Assembly (NCBI RefSeq): GCF_010389155.1
Contig: NC_057762.1
Location: 11,023,513 to 11,087,512 of the forward strand
Direction: 5' to 3'
DNA length: 64,000 nucleotides
Source: Erigeron canadensis
Taxonomy: Eukaryota > Streptophyta > Magnoliopsida > Asterales > Asteraceae
Each line of letters starts with the position of its first letter. The stretch's first letter is position 1. The translations under genes and the position numbers were made by a program. Under the pieces are notes generated by a model. The model had not been told where the DNA came from, searched no databases, and saw only the letters and a program-made list of their open reading frames with translations. Shown here piece by piece: positions 1 to 11,014 of the stretch.

Positions 1-305
1 AAATCTCAATAACAAATAATATCTTGACAAGTTGACGATTGGTAGTTTTACGTGATAAATTTATGTACTTTTAATTTGTATTAAAAAAACTATATTAAAC
101 TTTTATAAAAACTAATAAGGTTTATAATTAACCATCCAATGAAAACTTGCCATGTGCCACATTCATTAAACACAAACTATTACACACACATTGAAATTAA
201 AAGTAGATAATCGAACATCTTACAAATGCATGAAGCACAAATTGAAAATTAAACACACAATAGGATAGATTAATCTTTAATAATACTTCGAAATCAAAAG
301 GCGTT
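1..305. other. AT-rich flank, no gene seen
   Basis: I see no open frame, repeat or RNA gene here. It lies downstream of the broken minus-strand gene that follows. Confidence 0.5.
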
Positions 306-1245
306 TCAAGTTTTCTTCCTCGGGCGACAAGTCAGCCCTTTGTAGGAGTGTGTTAAGATGCATAAGTTGCATATTTTTAAGCTCTCGTTCCCCTCTTTTT
401 TGCTCTCGTTCATCTTTTTTTTTTCTTTTTGTTGCTCGATCTCGATTTTCTTTTTCATGACTTCAACTTCTGTTTTTCTAGTAAGCCTTAATGCACGAAG
501 TTCTTCAACAAACTCATTAACTTTAGCTTTCCCCCTTTTCTTTTTATCACCATCTCTACCAATTGGACGTTGAACTGTTGAAGGAAGACTATTTGGCGTT
601 TCGGGATTGGAATAGTCCCCTTCATTGGTGGTCCTTGATCTTTTTGTACTACTACCACTTTCTTCATTACCTTCATCAAATTCACGTCGCAAACGTGTTG
701 TGTCATGATGCAACTGTAAATCCCACCTTTGATGTTTACACATAACTTGATTAAAAACAACCAAGTCGGTAAACTTGTGACCACATTGCTGCTCATAAAG
801 TTTATGAGCTTCACTCTCAATATCTACATGGCTCATCCCGCTTCTTCTTTGACGATATGCTTCTGGTACGTTGAAACCCACTTTTGGACACTTTCATTAA
901 GTCGTTTAAAACGACCTTTCATTTGAGATTCATTCCTTTAGCCAAGTTTTTTCCTGTATTTTCAGCTTGAGTTGCATCATATATTTTCTTTATACTTGAC
1001 CACATTGTGGGATCTTCACTAACCATACACCATGCCGACATTAATGCAACATCTTCCTCAACCTCCCATTTAGTGGTTCGTGATTGTTTTTGATGAATTT
1101 TATTGACAGGAAATTGTGATTGTTTTTTAGGTAGTCCATTGACAGGATATTGACTCGAATTTAAAAAAAACAAAGAGTTATCATTGTTTTGGGTATTGGA
1201 AAAATCTCCAAAATTCAAGTAAGTATTTGAAAACAAATGATCCAT
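306..1245 (-). pseudogene. Broken Myb/SANT-like protein with NAM-associated C-terminal region (PIF/Harbinger-type ORF1 relative)
   Basis: Two minus-strand frames together form one decayed gene. The upstream part (1245 down to 919) starts MDHLFSNTYL and contains a trihelix/SANT-like stretch, TKWEVEEDVALMSAW, then MVSEDPTMW. The downstream part (about 900 to 306) is in another frame and carries a MKGRFKRLNESVQKW-type stretch, RRRSGMSHVDIESEAHKLYE, a charged linker with KRSR and DKKKRGK, and a Lys/Glu-rich coiled-coil tail. This order is typical of the plant proteins often mislabelled 'glutathione S-transferase T3-like' and of the Myb-like accessory protein of PIF/Harbinger transposons. The frame changes near 900-919. 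The normal stretch between the SANT-like helix and the LNES motif is missing, so there is a deletion as well as a frameshift. I found no terminal inverted repeats around it. It could be a transposon relic or a decayed domesticated gene. Confidence 0.6.
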
Positions 1246-1894
1246 AAAGAAAATATGAAATGAAAAATTAGATAAAAGTTCTTGTATATATAAAAAGCTT
1301 TAAATAAAGTAGATATGTGTAATAAATGAAAAGGTAATAAATATGTATAGATAAAAGTTAGATAAACTATAAAGGTAATATTCTTATTTTGTTTTAAAAA
1401 TCCAAATCAAATAGTTTTATTAAAACAATACGTTTTTTTAAATAGCTTCGTTTTTAATAAAATAGACTCTCTTGCTTACCGTAGACTCTCCTTATAAGCC
1501 ATAAAAGAGGGATTATGTCAAAATGTTCGCAACAGAAAAATAAAGAATACTATGTCTTTACATTTTTAATAAAAGTTATGAAACATAAGATATTAAAGAA
1601 AAACTAATAAGACTTATAATTAATTATATACAATAAAATAATATAAAGAGTTCACCATTAGAAAGTTGACATGTGGCACAAATGATGTAACAAACTCTCA
1701 AACTTTTGGTTCGTGAGATCGTGGGAGATTGAGGGAATCTTTCAATTTTTTATAATATAATAATCCACAATCCAAACTCAAGATCACTAATAAAAGAAAG
1801 TTGTTGGATCTAGGTTTTCAAATAAAGAAAGAGCTTCAATTCAATTTTTTTGGGATTGAGCGGCAACTCAAAATTTTCAAAACTATTTTTTCTG
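1246..1894. other. AT-rich intergenic, nothing recognised
   Basis: Very AT-rich, no supported coding frame. It separates the broken Myb-like gene from a CACTA-type end. Confidence 0.5.
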
Positions 1895-2105
1895 GGTATA
1901 GAGACCGTTTATGTATTAAGAAACAACTCTCTATATATCAAAAGTATATAGACATGTGATTTTTAGTGGGTCTAACAATAAAGTTACATAGAGAGCGGTT
2001 GTTTTTGTGTGAGCCCCATTTCAATTAGCATAGAGACCATTTTTTTTCTAGCAAATCGGTCTCTAATCAAAAACCGGTCTCTATTTTCGAAATTTTGTAG
2101 TAGTG
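1895..2105. mobile_element. CACTA (En/Spm-like) transposon terminus
   Basis: The right edge at 2092-2105 reads, on the minus strand, CACTACTACAAAAT, the typical end of plant CACTA elements. Inside it are several copies of a subterminal motif AGAGACC or its complement GGTCTCT (about 1900, 2032, 2059 and 2077), which is how CACTA transposase binding arrays look. I could not find a matching opposite end or the 3-bp target duplication, so this is probably a truncated non-autonomous copy. The left edge is an estimate. Confidence 0.6.
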
Positions 2106-2708
2106 AAACGTAACTAATTATGGAAGAAAAAAAGAAAAAAAAAAGGTTTATTTAAATACATTTGTTGGTTCAGGTACAACAAACAGAATTTTTAAAAGAT
2201 CGATGGAACTAAAATCACATAAAGTTAATTTGATAGTTACATTATCTTTTGATAATAACAATTGACATTTTTGAAGTTTGGTTGTCATGATAGGTTAACT
2301 ACTGAAGATCAATTAGTCATTAGTCGACTAACCGTCTATATTATTGGAATTAATCCCAAAGTGAAAGCTCGGTTAAAGAATAATTTGTTAACCTTTTTAT
2401 CCGTTTGTATCGCTTTGGTGATTTGCTTAATAAGAAGTACAACTTTCTTAATGTATATTTATGTTAAAATCCTATTAAAGCTTTTAAAGTTAACACTTAT
2501 ACATATATAATGACCACTAAAAAAAATTAAATTAAACATTTAGCATTTACAATATAACTAATGGAAGCAAAAATAAACATGACAGAAAGATAGAATTACA
2601 TTTGTTGGTTCACACAGCAAACAGAATTTCAAACGCAACTCAACATCCATCAAACTAAAAAGACTTTAATTAACTTAATTTTATAATCAAATTCTAGATT
2701 AATTTAGT
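2106..2708. other. Intergenic with duplicated 3' flank of gene A
   Basis: Two related segments, near 2107-2200 and 2555-2640, share a core TACATTTGTTGGTTCA followed by CAAACAGAATTT. The second lies just beyond the stop of the small gene at 2709-3236. This suggests an old tandem duplication of that gene's 3' flank. The short open frame between them (2262-2510) has no recognisable product. Confidence 0.45.
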
Positions 2709-3236
2709 TTATTTTTCCACATAATATGCCGAGGGGTGGATCTCCTTAAATTTCTTTCCAACCAAACTGATTCCAACATAGTCTTCTGGATTAAGCTGAG
2801 GACTCTGGTTCTCACCAGATGGCTGAGCAGATTCAGAATGATTCGGACGAGCTTGGCCAGATATTCCAGGTGCTTGACCTTGACCTACGCTATTCGGATT
2901 ATCCCGGCTAGGATGGGAATAGTTAGGACGAATGAGACCATCAAAATTCGGTGCATCGCTTTGGAGGGACCCACTGTGGCCATTAGCTGATGATGAGAAC
3001 CCTCCAACGTGTCGCATATCTGATCTCGATGGACTCTGGCCATGATTAGCTTCACTGATTAGGTTGCGTTGAGTAACTACTGTCTGAGGCTCAATATTCC
3101 TCGTCCCTACATTTGAGATGGTTGGAGCCGGTTCGTGAAACAAACCGGGCTCAATAGTCTCGTAGTCAACAATGCTACTAGAATGCGGATACATGCTACC
3201 GGAGGATGGAGGTCCGGAAGGGTAAGTATAACTCAT
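2709..3236 (-). CDS. Gene A: small PxS-repeat protein with C-terminal GISLVGKKF signature, unknown function
   Basis: A single-exon gene for 175 aa, rich in Ser, Pro, Gly and Asn, with no cysteine, signal peptide or membrane segment. I do not recognise a known family. Its sequence is built on proline-serine cores at residues about 9 (GPPSSGS), 36 (PAPTIS), 67 (GQSPSRSD), 94 (DAPNFDG) and 120 (GQAPGISG), spaced about 27-31 aa. It ends with VGISLVGKKF at 154-163 and then a HPS-containing tail. The same order of blocks occurs in gene C (33850-34398), and the C-terminal signature aligns without gaps to genes B and C. This cross-match is the main evidence that the frame is real. The start is supported by a TATA box about 60 bp upstream. 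Possible roles such as an intrinsically disordered adaptor or a peptide precursor are inference only. Confidence 0.7.
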   Translation of the reverse strand: MSYTYPSGPPSSGSMYPHSSSIVDYETIEPGLFHEPAPTISNVGTRNIEPQTVVTQRNLISEANHGQSPSRSDMRHVGGFSSSANGHSGSLQSDAPNFDGLIRPNYSHPSRDNPNSVGQGQAPGISGQARPNHSESAQPSGENQSPQLNPEDYVGISLVGKKFKEIHPSAYYVEK

Positions 3237-3297
3237 TTTTAATTAGAAAATATTAATTGAGGTAGTTTAATTGCGAGTGGGTTATAATGTGTACGTA

Positions 3298-3346
3298 TAT
3301 TTATATAGAACAAAAGAAGAATTGCAAATTCTTAAGTCAAGGTCAA
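3298..3346 (-). promoter_or_regulatory. Promoter of gene A: TATA box and tandem W-boxes
   Basis: On the minus strand, TATATAAATA lies at 3307-3298. Two adjacent W-box hexamers, TTGACC and TTGACT, lie at 3346-3335, 27 bp upstream of the TATA box. W-boxes are bound by WRKY factors. The arrangement is nearly the same as in gene C. Confidence 0.6.
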
Positions 3347-4093
3347 GACGCGGTTGTTTACACTTCATAGAAACTTTCTTGACATTTACATGAAATTTCT
3401 TTACACTATGCATTGGAATCTTATTGTCCAAGTTAAACTTGGACTATTGGAATCTTCTGCGTATTGCCTTCGATTATGAAGAGTTATTTCTATCAAGTGA
3501 TTATTTTGTTAAGTCAGAGTATCAATTAATCCATTTAGATAGTAAAAATGTAAGTTTTTTCTTTATGGTAGATTTTTTTTCGTAATGATATTTTCTGGTA
3601 CGTCATTCCTCAAATAATTAATTAGTGTATTTGAATAATCATAACTTGAATGACACATTTATAAATCAACAAGGAGACAAGGAGAAACCTTTAGCACCCT
3701 CAACCATGTATTAATTTATAAATTTTTTGGTGCATCGCTTTATTAAGTTAATTGTGTATGTCATTTTGGGTTGATAATACATATTATTTTTATAACGATC
3801 AACATACATGTTATAAAATTTTTAAGGTAGTAAACTGGAAGGAAGTAAGAAAATATACTTAGAATACTTTACGTAGATTGGCAAAGTCAAAATGGTAATT
3901 TCCTGATCATGCACCATAAGTTTGTTTTGATTATAAATTCAGTAATTATAAATTTGTATTGATTTGTTCTAAAGTCACGGGTTTAATTTTTTGGGTTGCC
4001 CAAATCATATGATTTATATGAGGTGAGTCAGTGTGTATCTAAATGTGATAGAAGTTAGAATTTCCTTTATTATTCTTTTTTCTTTTATCTTAA
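3347..4093. other. AT-rich intergenic, nothing recognised
   Basis: No coding frame, RNA gene or element end supported. Confidence 0.45.
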
Positions 4094-4125
4094 CTAGATT
4101 ATTAACCCGCATAATACGCGGATGA
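4094..4125 (-). mobile_element. Helitron-like 3' end
   Basis: Read on the minus strand, a short GC-rich hairpin CCGCGTATTATGCGGG is followed by TTAATAATCTAG and then T. This is the hairpin plus CTRR|T signature of a Helitron 3' end. It closely resembles the plus-strand end at 54226-54248. The body would extend to the right, but I could not place its 5' TC end. Confidence 0.55.
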
Positions 4126-6250
4126 ACATATATTATTAATGACATTTTGATGTTTTATAATACTATACATGCATAACTATAGATAAAAAAAACAATGATA
4201 AATTAACCTAAACAAATTAAAATCAACTCAATAGTAAGATGATGATATTTTGAAAATTACACGACCTTGAGTTAATTTCAAACCCATATCTATAGTAAAA
4301 TATAGATGCAAATTATTACTCATTTCCATATTAAAAAAGAATGTGGAATATATAAACTAAGTGAAATAAAAACCTATATGACAAATACATTCATTAAATA
4401 CTATTAAAAACGTAATAATAAATGCAAGAAGTTTTAATATTTTTCTTAGAAAGAAAAGAGGTAGTTCAATTTAAAAATTTGTCAAACATCTAATGTAATG
4501 CAAGAGGCAATATCTAAAATACAAATTGACATTAATTCATAATCTATTATTTTTTTATTAAAATGGTTCATGTTCATTTATAATACTTTTAGAAGAATTA
4601 TTATCAACTTTGAGAAATTAGCATAGACAGGTGTTAAATATGAGGCACTTTTTTTCTTGTCAATTTCTTATATCTAACATAAATTTAAAATTTAAAATTT
4701 GAATAAAAATCATGAAAGATATTTACAAATTTTGATGAGTTTCTTTCTTATAACCGAAAATATAGTTATGTAAATTATCATTATAGGATATTAAAATTAA
4801 TGAACATAATAATATATAATATATAAAATAAAAAGGGTTAAAAGTTAATGCCAACAAATATATATAACGAATAAGAATATAAAAATATGATTAGTTATGA
4901 AATCAAAGATATATAAATAATACACCGTGTGTTGTATATGGTCTACCAAAAATATATTTAATAAAATAATTTACACACCTAAGATTGGATAAATAAATAA
5001 AAAGGCATAAGATAAAATCATATAAAAATCATACAAATTTAGAAGTATTAAAAATTAAAAATTATAAAGGTACTCAAAATGTTTAGTAAAACTTTAAAAC
5101 ATCTATTTATCAATAAACTGAAAAAAAAATTGTGTATTTCTTAAGAGGAATGCTAGAATGACTCATATTTTACAAACTTTTTTTTACTAACATATGTGGA
5201 AACTGATGTGGGATTTTCAGGTCATTTAATATTTCTTAAATAAAACTAACCTAGGTTAGATAACCCTACACTAATTTTCCCTCCCTCATTCTACCATATC
5301 ACGCTATGCAGTTTCCATCTGATCATAACCTCTTTGTAACATAACCTTCTCCGGAGCAGGGATCAATCTCCAATTATTTTATATAAACCACCCTTTTTCC
5401 CTTAAACTTTCTATATTTGAAAAACAAAAAATATCCTTCTCCTTTATTCACTAATTTAAACATCTCCATCTAATATACCTATAGTACCCTTAATGTAATA
5501 ATTTAAGGTATAGACCCCCAACACTTAAAATAAGTACAATACCACTTTTAACATCAATTACTTTTATATTCATCGTCATCGTCGCCTCATCACCGTCCCT
5601 ATTAATGCTGCCCCTGCCACCATCTCCGTCATCACTACACCACCGCCGGTATATTGTGCGAGCATCTAATTACAAAGATTAATTGGTAACTTATCAACTA
5701 TATCTACTAAAAATTAACATATAAAATCTTGGATAATATTAAAGGTACATGTGGACGTAAAACTTTGATATTATCTAATTGTAAAAAGTTCATAATTTGA
5801 TACGAGCAATTTATTAGTTGTGTTATTTATATAACATGAATTGCTTAAGTATTTAATATTTAGTAATTTAGTATATAGTAATTTAGGGAAGAAATTTAAA
5901 AAAAATAGATGATACAAGCAAAGTAATCCAAGGGCTTAAATTCAAACTTGTTTCTCATCTAAGAGTTATTATTTTTTTAAAATTGAATTTAGGTGGTTGT
6001 TTTATTATTATTGGGAGATAGCTATAACTCTATGAATGGGTTATAAAACTTCTATCAACTTGTGCTCATAGGTGCTCCCAATGATAATAGAATCACATAA
6101 TTATTTATCAGTTTTGTTACATCAGTAACAACAATTTGAATCTAACATATCCATTCCAATAGCAAAACTTTACTTTCTTATCATTTTAATTTTATTATTA
6201 TCAATTAATTAAACACAATTAACTTTTTTTTTAAAATTTATATATTGTCG
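4126..6250. other. AT-rich intergenic, possible decayed Helitron
   Basis: No coding frame. From about 5260 to 5665 there is a CT-rich stretch ending in ACCACCGCCGG and GCGAGCATCTAAT. This resembles the 3' half of the Helitron at 53507-53839 and could be a decayed relative. The remainder is AT-rich. Confidence 0.35.
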
Positions 6251-7096
6251 ATCGTATCGTCTGAGGAGACCCACAATGCTTGTCACCTACACATCGGTTT
6301 GTATACAACCAACGAACATAACCAACGAGATGAAATAGTTTTCTAATCAAAAACCACTTACATCATCTTAACATCCCACAAAAAGACATAAATAAAACAT
6401 AAGATAAAAAAAGGAAGACATGAAATTACAAGACCCATGATAGATATTTCACACAGTCATATATCCTCATGCAACATTGCAACCTAAATTAAAATTTACT
6501 AATTATAAATTTGTTTTCAAATTTGATACCCAATCATAAATATCCTTGCTAAATGAATTCAATCGCGTAGCTTAATTACATACTATAAGTCGAAGAGATG
6601 GTTAGAAACTTAGAATAATGCAAAAAGTTCCAAAACGCCCTAATGCATCCACAGAAATAAACACTTATGAGTTTTGACCCTATGGATGGGTTATATAACT
6701 TTATCCACTTGTGTCATTAGCTTTTTTTTTTTTTGAAGTGGCTAGTATTTGTAGTTTTACTTCTAAAGTATATATCTCAATGAATTCCTAGATTCAATAG
6801 TGCTAATTATGAATGCTGAACTTCAGTCAAGAAACAAAAGCCTTTATGCTAAAGCAACAATTGCGCTTTTAGCTAATTATTATGAATTCCAACTAGTAGC
6901 ATATCAAAAACCACTTGTTCATATTAAATTAAATAGCAAACAAAATGAGAAACAGGAAGACAAATAAAATAAAAAAAAATTAATAAACTAGATGACCCAG
7001 GAGTAGATATTTCACATTGATGATTGGCACCTTGATTATTTGATTAACACAAAACAAAATTTCAAAACTGAAATTCCAAAAAACAATCAGTAGTAG
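6251..7096. other. Duplicated 3' flank of gene B
   Basis: The segment just downstream of gene B (about 6900-7020: AAAAACCACTT, AGGAAGACA, GATATTTCACA) has a second diverged copy near 6350-6460. The segment at 6665-6720 resembles 6020-6075 (ATGGGTTATA, ATCAACTTGTG or ATCCACTTGTG). These paired flanks suggest a former tandem copy whose coding part is gone. Confidence 0.45.
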
Positions 7097-7528
7097 TCAT
7101 CCTTGGGGACTGGACCCAGCACCCGCCGGATGGAACTTGGTGAAATTTCTTTTAGTCAAACTCATCCCTGGTTTTGGAACAGAACCCTCATTATTGACCG
7201 TGTACGATGAACCAGTTTGAGATGCTTCTCGTCTATTAACATCATTAAGCGACGGTGGTTGATTATCGCTAAACGGATAGGTATAACCCCCAGAAGGGTT
7301 AGAAGGTATAAATTGCCTCACATCTCCATAAGACGGTGGTGGACTATCGCTAAAAGGTTCGCTAATTGACTTCCCTTGATCAGGGTAAAGGTTGGTGAAT
7401 GACGGACCTTGGTTGTTGACAGTGGATGGTTCAGCATTCGGTATGGTGCCATCATCGACGGGTTCAGGATCAATTGTTCTAATAATTGCTCCTGATGAGA
7501 AAGAGGGAGGCGTTTCGTTCGGGTTCAT
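7097..7528 (-). CDS. Gene B: small PxS-repeat protein with C-terminal GMSLTKRNF signature, unknown function
   Basis: A single-exon gene for 143 aa, hydrophilic, without cysteine, signal peptide or membrane segment. PxS cores sit at residues 7 (TPPSFSSG), 41 (QGPSFTN), 64 (PPPSYGD) and 91 (QPPSLND), spaced 23-34 aa. The last block, GMSLTKRNF, starts at 121. It aligns without gaps to GISLVGKKF of gene A and GISLVGRNF of gene C, and genes A and B share a following HP dipeptide. The N-terminus (PPSFSSG) matches that of gene C. The protein ends GAGSSPQG; short Gly/Ser/Pro tails of this type occur in some plant peptide hormones, but that link is speculative. A TATAAA lies about 66 bp upstream of the chosen start. 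Function unknown. Confidence 0.68.
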   Translation of the reverse strand: MNPNETPPSFSSGAIIRTIDPEPVDDGTIPNAEPSTVNNQGPSFTNLYPDQGKSISEPFSDSPPPSYGDVRQFIPSNPSGGYTYPFSDNQPPSLNDVNRREASQTGSSYTVNNEGSVPKPGMSLTKRNFTKFHPAGAGSSPQG

Positions 7529-7593
7529 TTTGTAAATGGGTTATGTTAATTGGATGATGTTTGGATTTGAAATTTCGGATGTAGCTAGAATTG

Positions 7594-7681
7594 TTTATAA
7601 GCACTACACAACTCAACAAGAAGCGAGTAGGAAAGTGAATTAGAATTTAGAAGCCATGACCAAGACAAAGTCATTGGTCAA
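7594..7681 (-). promoter_or_regulatory. Promoter of gene B: TATA box and W-box motifs
   Basis: On the minus strand, TATAAA is at 7599-7594 and a W-box TTGACC at 7681-7676, with a further TGAC core near 7673-7668. The W-boxes are farther from the TATA box (about 70 bp) than in genes A and C. Confidence 0.45.
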
Positions 7682-7731
7682 ACCTACCTAATTAAGGAGT
7701 TTACTAATTCACCTACTAATTATAATAGGAT

Positions 7732-7909
7732 AATGATAAATCAGCTTAATTGGTGTGCCTAAAGATATGCCTAATAGTAAGATGATGACATGTGGAAAAA
7801 TCAGGGGGCAAAATTAGGAAAGAGAATTAGTGGAATCCACATGTTAAATTCTTAAGGTTTTAGGCTGATTTTTAGGCATATGAATTAGGTTGATTAATCA
7901 TTTTTCATT
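7732..7909. mobile_element. MITE, about 178 bp
   Basis: Imperfect terminal inverted repeats: AATGATAAATCAGCTTAATT at the left, and at the right, read in reverse, AATGAAAAATGATTAATCAA; both continue into a GCCTAAA motif. A second diverged member of the family lies at about 40970-41160, in intron 2 of the QRT3-like gene. Target duplication not resolved. Confidence 0.55.
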
Positions 7910-8993
7910 ATAATATATATTAAAAACAAAGTCTCGAAAAACATGTAAAGAATAATATATTTTTTATTTTTTTTATTTTTACCACATAAGTTTCAATCTT
8001 TACATTTTTAACACTAAACTATAATACTTTTTAATAAACTTTTTGTTCTATTTATTTTCACCACAAAACTTTCCATCTTTACTTTTTTAGCACTAAACTA
8101 TAATATTTTTTTAGTATAAGTATACTTTTTATTCTTTTTACTTTCACCACATAAGTTTTAATCTTTACACTTTTAGCACTAAACTATAATACTTTTTGGT
8201 AAACTTTTTATTCTTTTTATTTTCAACACAAAACTTTCAATCTTTACACTTTTAGCACTAAACTATAATATTTTTTAGTAAAGTTTGTATTCTTTTTATT
8301 TTCACCATAATATTTTAACTCTTTACACTTTTAGCACTAAACTTTCATAGTTTTTATTTTTCTTTTATTTTAAGGTACGGAAAAACATATACAGAATAGT
8401 ATACTTTTTATTTTATTTTATTTTTTAACCACAATAGTTTCACTCTTTACACTTTTAGAACAAACTTTTATAATTCTTAGTAACTTTTTAATCTTTTTAT
8501 TTTTACGACAATATCTTAACTCCTTACACTTTAAGCACTAAATTTTTCTACTTTTTGATAATCTTTTATTTTAACTAGAACATTTGAACCTCTTACACTT
8601 TAGCAACAAACTTTTTAACACATATATTAAAAAGAAATGTACGAGAAAAGTTGTAACGAATAATAAACTTTCTATTCATTTTATTTTCACCACAACATTT
8701 TAACCCCTTATACTTTTAGCACTAAATTTTTAAAATTTTTGATTTTCTTTTAATTTCACCACAACATTTAAGTCTCTTACACTTTTAGCACTAAACTTTT
8801 ACGCGAACGACTTTCACTTTCACACAAAACTTTTACAGTTCACTTTTTAACTGACAAATGTCAGTTTTTAATAATTTGAATAATACATGTTTTCTTCAAA
8901 AAGTTTATGGCACATTATCTCTTAAATAATATTTTTTCTAAATCGTTAACAAATGTGATGTCTTCCGGGGCAACGCTCGGGTGACATATCTCG
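7904..8993 (+). mobile_element. Helitron-like element carrying a minisatellite
   Basis: The right edge has the hairpin-like CCGGGGCAACGCTCGGG, then GTGACATATCTCG followed by T at 8994. This fits a Helitron 3' end with CTCG in place of CTAG. The start near 7904-7915 (TCATTATAATATATATTAAA) resembles a Helitron 5' end but lacks the expected A before TC, so it is uncertain. A degenerate tandem array fills the interior. Confidence 0.45.
7963..8810 (+). repeat. Degenerate tandem array, period about 80-90 bp
   Basis: Units contain a CACCACA run, then CTTTACACTTTTAGCACTAA, then a TTTTTAGTAAAC-like run, and recur about every 80-90 bp. A higher-order head (GAAAAACAT...AGAATA) recurs near 7935, 8378 and 8643, suggesting the array was itself duplicated. 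Confidence 0.65.
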
Positions 8994-9400
8994 TTATTGA
9001 ATGACATCATATTCTTACGTCGTTGTACTCGGTCTATTACTGAAATAAAAACACGGGCGATACACGCATACAATCAAATGACTTTTGGGATGTGAAAGGA
9101 ACAAAGATTATGAAGAAAAGAAGCAAACGACACAACAGAATATTTTGTGAAAATATTTTGTATTATACAATAACACTCGTAACTAAATACGAAAATTAAG
9201 GATTTTGTTAATGATACTTATATGAGCGAATTGTTAGTAATATGTTATTTAGTACATCAAATGTGATATATTAAAATAAATTTATCATTTGGGACCCAAT
9301 CTATGTTTGATTAGCATCATTTCATAGCGCTTCACTTGGGTTCAACTACTCCTACTTGAACTTCAACATGCCCTTGCCATGCCTTGAACTGATCATAGTT
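8994..9400. other. AT-rich intergenic, nothing recognised
   Basis: No coding frame or element end supported. Confidence 0.4.
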
Positions 9401-9490
9401 TGTCTATGGCTTAATAGGCGAGTGGTATCTTGGTGGTGGATAAGGTTAGTAACTAAAATTAAAGTCATATGTTCAAAACTCACATAAAAG
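9401..9490 (+). repeat. Possible SINE head (tRNA-like A and B boxes)
   Basis: TGGCTTAATAGGCG at 9407-9420 is A-box-like. GTTCAAAACT at 9471-9480 is B-box-like, about 60 bp downstream. No poly(A) end or target duplication was found. Confidence 0.25.
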
Positions 9491-9989
9491 ATTTTCTCAT
9501 ATTTATTGAGTTTCCTCCTGAATCTGTGTATTGACATTATTTACTTGTGGAGATATGATCGGGTGGTACCTTGTTGACACGATGATACTCCAATGATCCG
9601 TCAGTGATCCAAGTTTGTCGTTAAAAAAAATAATTGATCGTTGTTTAAGCTCCGTTTTAGCTTTCGTATCTACCAAGTATTTATTAAGATAAATGATAAT
9701 GATACCAATACTTTTAATTAACTTATCATCAAGTACAAGTTTTCTTATAATACATTATACAACCTAGTGATATTTATATTTTGGTAGATATACCACTTGT
9801 GGTGGTTGACATTATCCAATTGTTAATGACGTAAAATGATCTTATGCAAATACTAAGTTGTCAAAATAACACAAATTACATTAAAAAAAAAACATAAATA
9901 GGATATATTGGCTAACATTAACTTCTTTTTTTTTTTTTTAACTTAATAAAATTAATAGTTCAGAACGTAATCATTCAGTCAAATTTTTG
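9491..9989. other. AT-rich intergenic, nothing recognised
   Basis: No supported coding frame, RNA gene or element end. Confidence 0.4.
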
Positions 9990-10482
9990 GGTGAAGAGTT
10001 GGTTGAATGGTTGCCTACTAAGGCGGATTTGACGAAAGAGGTATTCCCAAGAACTCAAGCTTGTACCCTTTTGTGAAGAAGTTGAGGAAACAGCGAATCA
10101 TTTAATGATATCTTGCTTTGTGGCTAAGTAGCTAACAGCTCTGTGGTGACGTATATCGTCATGGTGTTATATTCCGAAAATGTTCGAATTTTCTCAATCG
10201 GTTTCTTAAACTACCATGAATATGTGAAGAAGCCTAAATGGAATAATGTTTACGGCCGGTTGTTTATGAAAAGCCCATAACAAGGCAGCCTTCTATTCCA
10301 AAAAAGGTCCATTTGTCATGTTTTTTAAGGGTGAAAGATGGATCGAAACTATCCAGGTTGGAATGGTCCAATGGACCGCCTATAATTAAGATTGAATTGT
10401 CTTGTAATTTGTGTACATGTATTGTATAATTGTATATATGTGGTTATTGTTAATAAAATTTGCTTTTCTAAAAAAAAAAAAC
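9990..10482 (+). pseudogene. LINE retrotransposon 3' end (zf-RVT remnant and poly(A))
   Basis: Around 10000-10125 the plus strand encodes WLPTKADLTK and, after a one-base frameshift, CPLCEEVEETANHLMISC. This is the zinc-binding region found at the C-terminus of plant L1-type reverse transcriptases (Cys/His order C-x2-C...H-x4-C). A stop follows, and the rest is a decayed tail and 3' UTR ending in an A-run at about 10471-10482. The reverse transcriptase and endonuclease domains are absent, so it is a 5'-truncated copy, the usual product of target-primed reverse transcription. The left edge and target duplication were not fixed. Confidence 0.7.
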
Positions 10483-11014
10483 ATTTCAACACAATCTTCC
10501 AATTTTGTATTTTTTTTAGTTTGAATGCTTTACAAGATCAATGACACGAATTAATTAGTATGTTTGATTACCGTTCCATAAAGTAAAAAGTTTACGTTTT
10601 TAGTTGTTTAAGACTATAGGAAACAAGGAAACTTCACTCGCCCACGTTTCGTCCAAAAGTCACCGACTACATTCCTGATGCGTAAAACACGCAAATTTAA
10701 GCACAACGGGTTAAACAAAGAAGCGAACACAACAAAAGTTATTATTTTTGGTATTTTCTGGATATTATGAAACAAAACAACAAACGAGACAAAAAAATAA
10801 AAGGATAGATAAAGAATCAAATACTAAGATTCGTAAATGACAAGCCACTGGAATCACGGATAAAGAAAACACTCCAACCCACCATTATGTTTGATAAAGG
10901 CTAAGCCACCACAAACACAGATAAAGGAATCGAAGATTTTGGATATCATCACTATATTTGATAAAGGACGAACCACCACTAATATAGATAAAGAGATCAT
11001 TCCAAACCACAAAG
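10483..11014. repeat. Flank of the gypsy element with three 60-67 bp tandem units
   Basis: Between about 10831 and 11010, three diverged units repeat a TTGATAAAGG...CCACCAC...AGATAAAG pattern with periods of about 60-67 bp. They may belong to the outer part of the gypsy LTR that follows (a TG at about 10605 could be its edge), but the right-hand LTR copy lacks them. Confidence 0.45.

Noticed and set aside
2262..2510. 82-codon plus-strand frame
   Set aside because: AT-rich, no family features, no promoter; it lies between duplicated flanks.
7963..8810. CRISPR-like array
   Set aside because: Units are degenerate, without constant repeats and unique spacers, and the genome is plant nuclear DNA.
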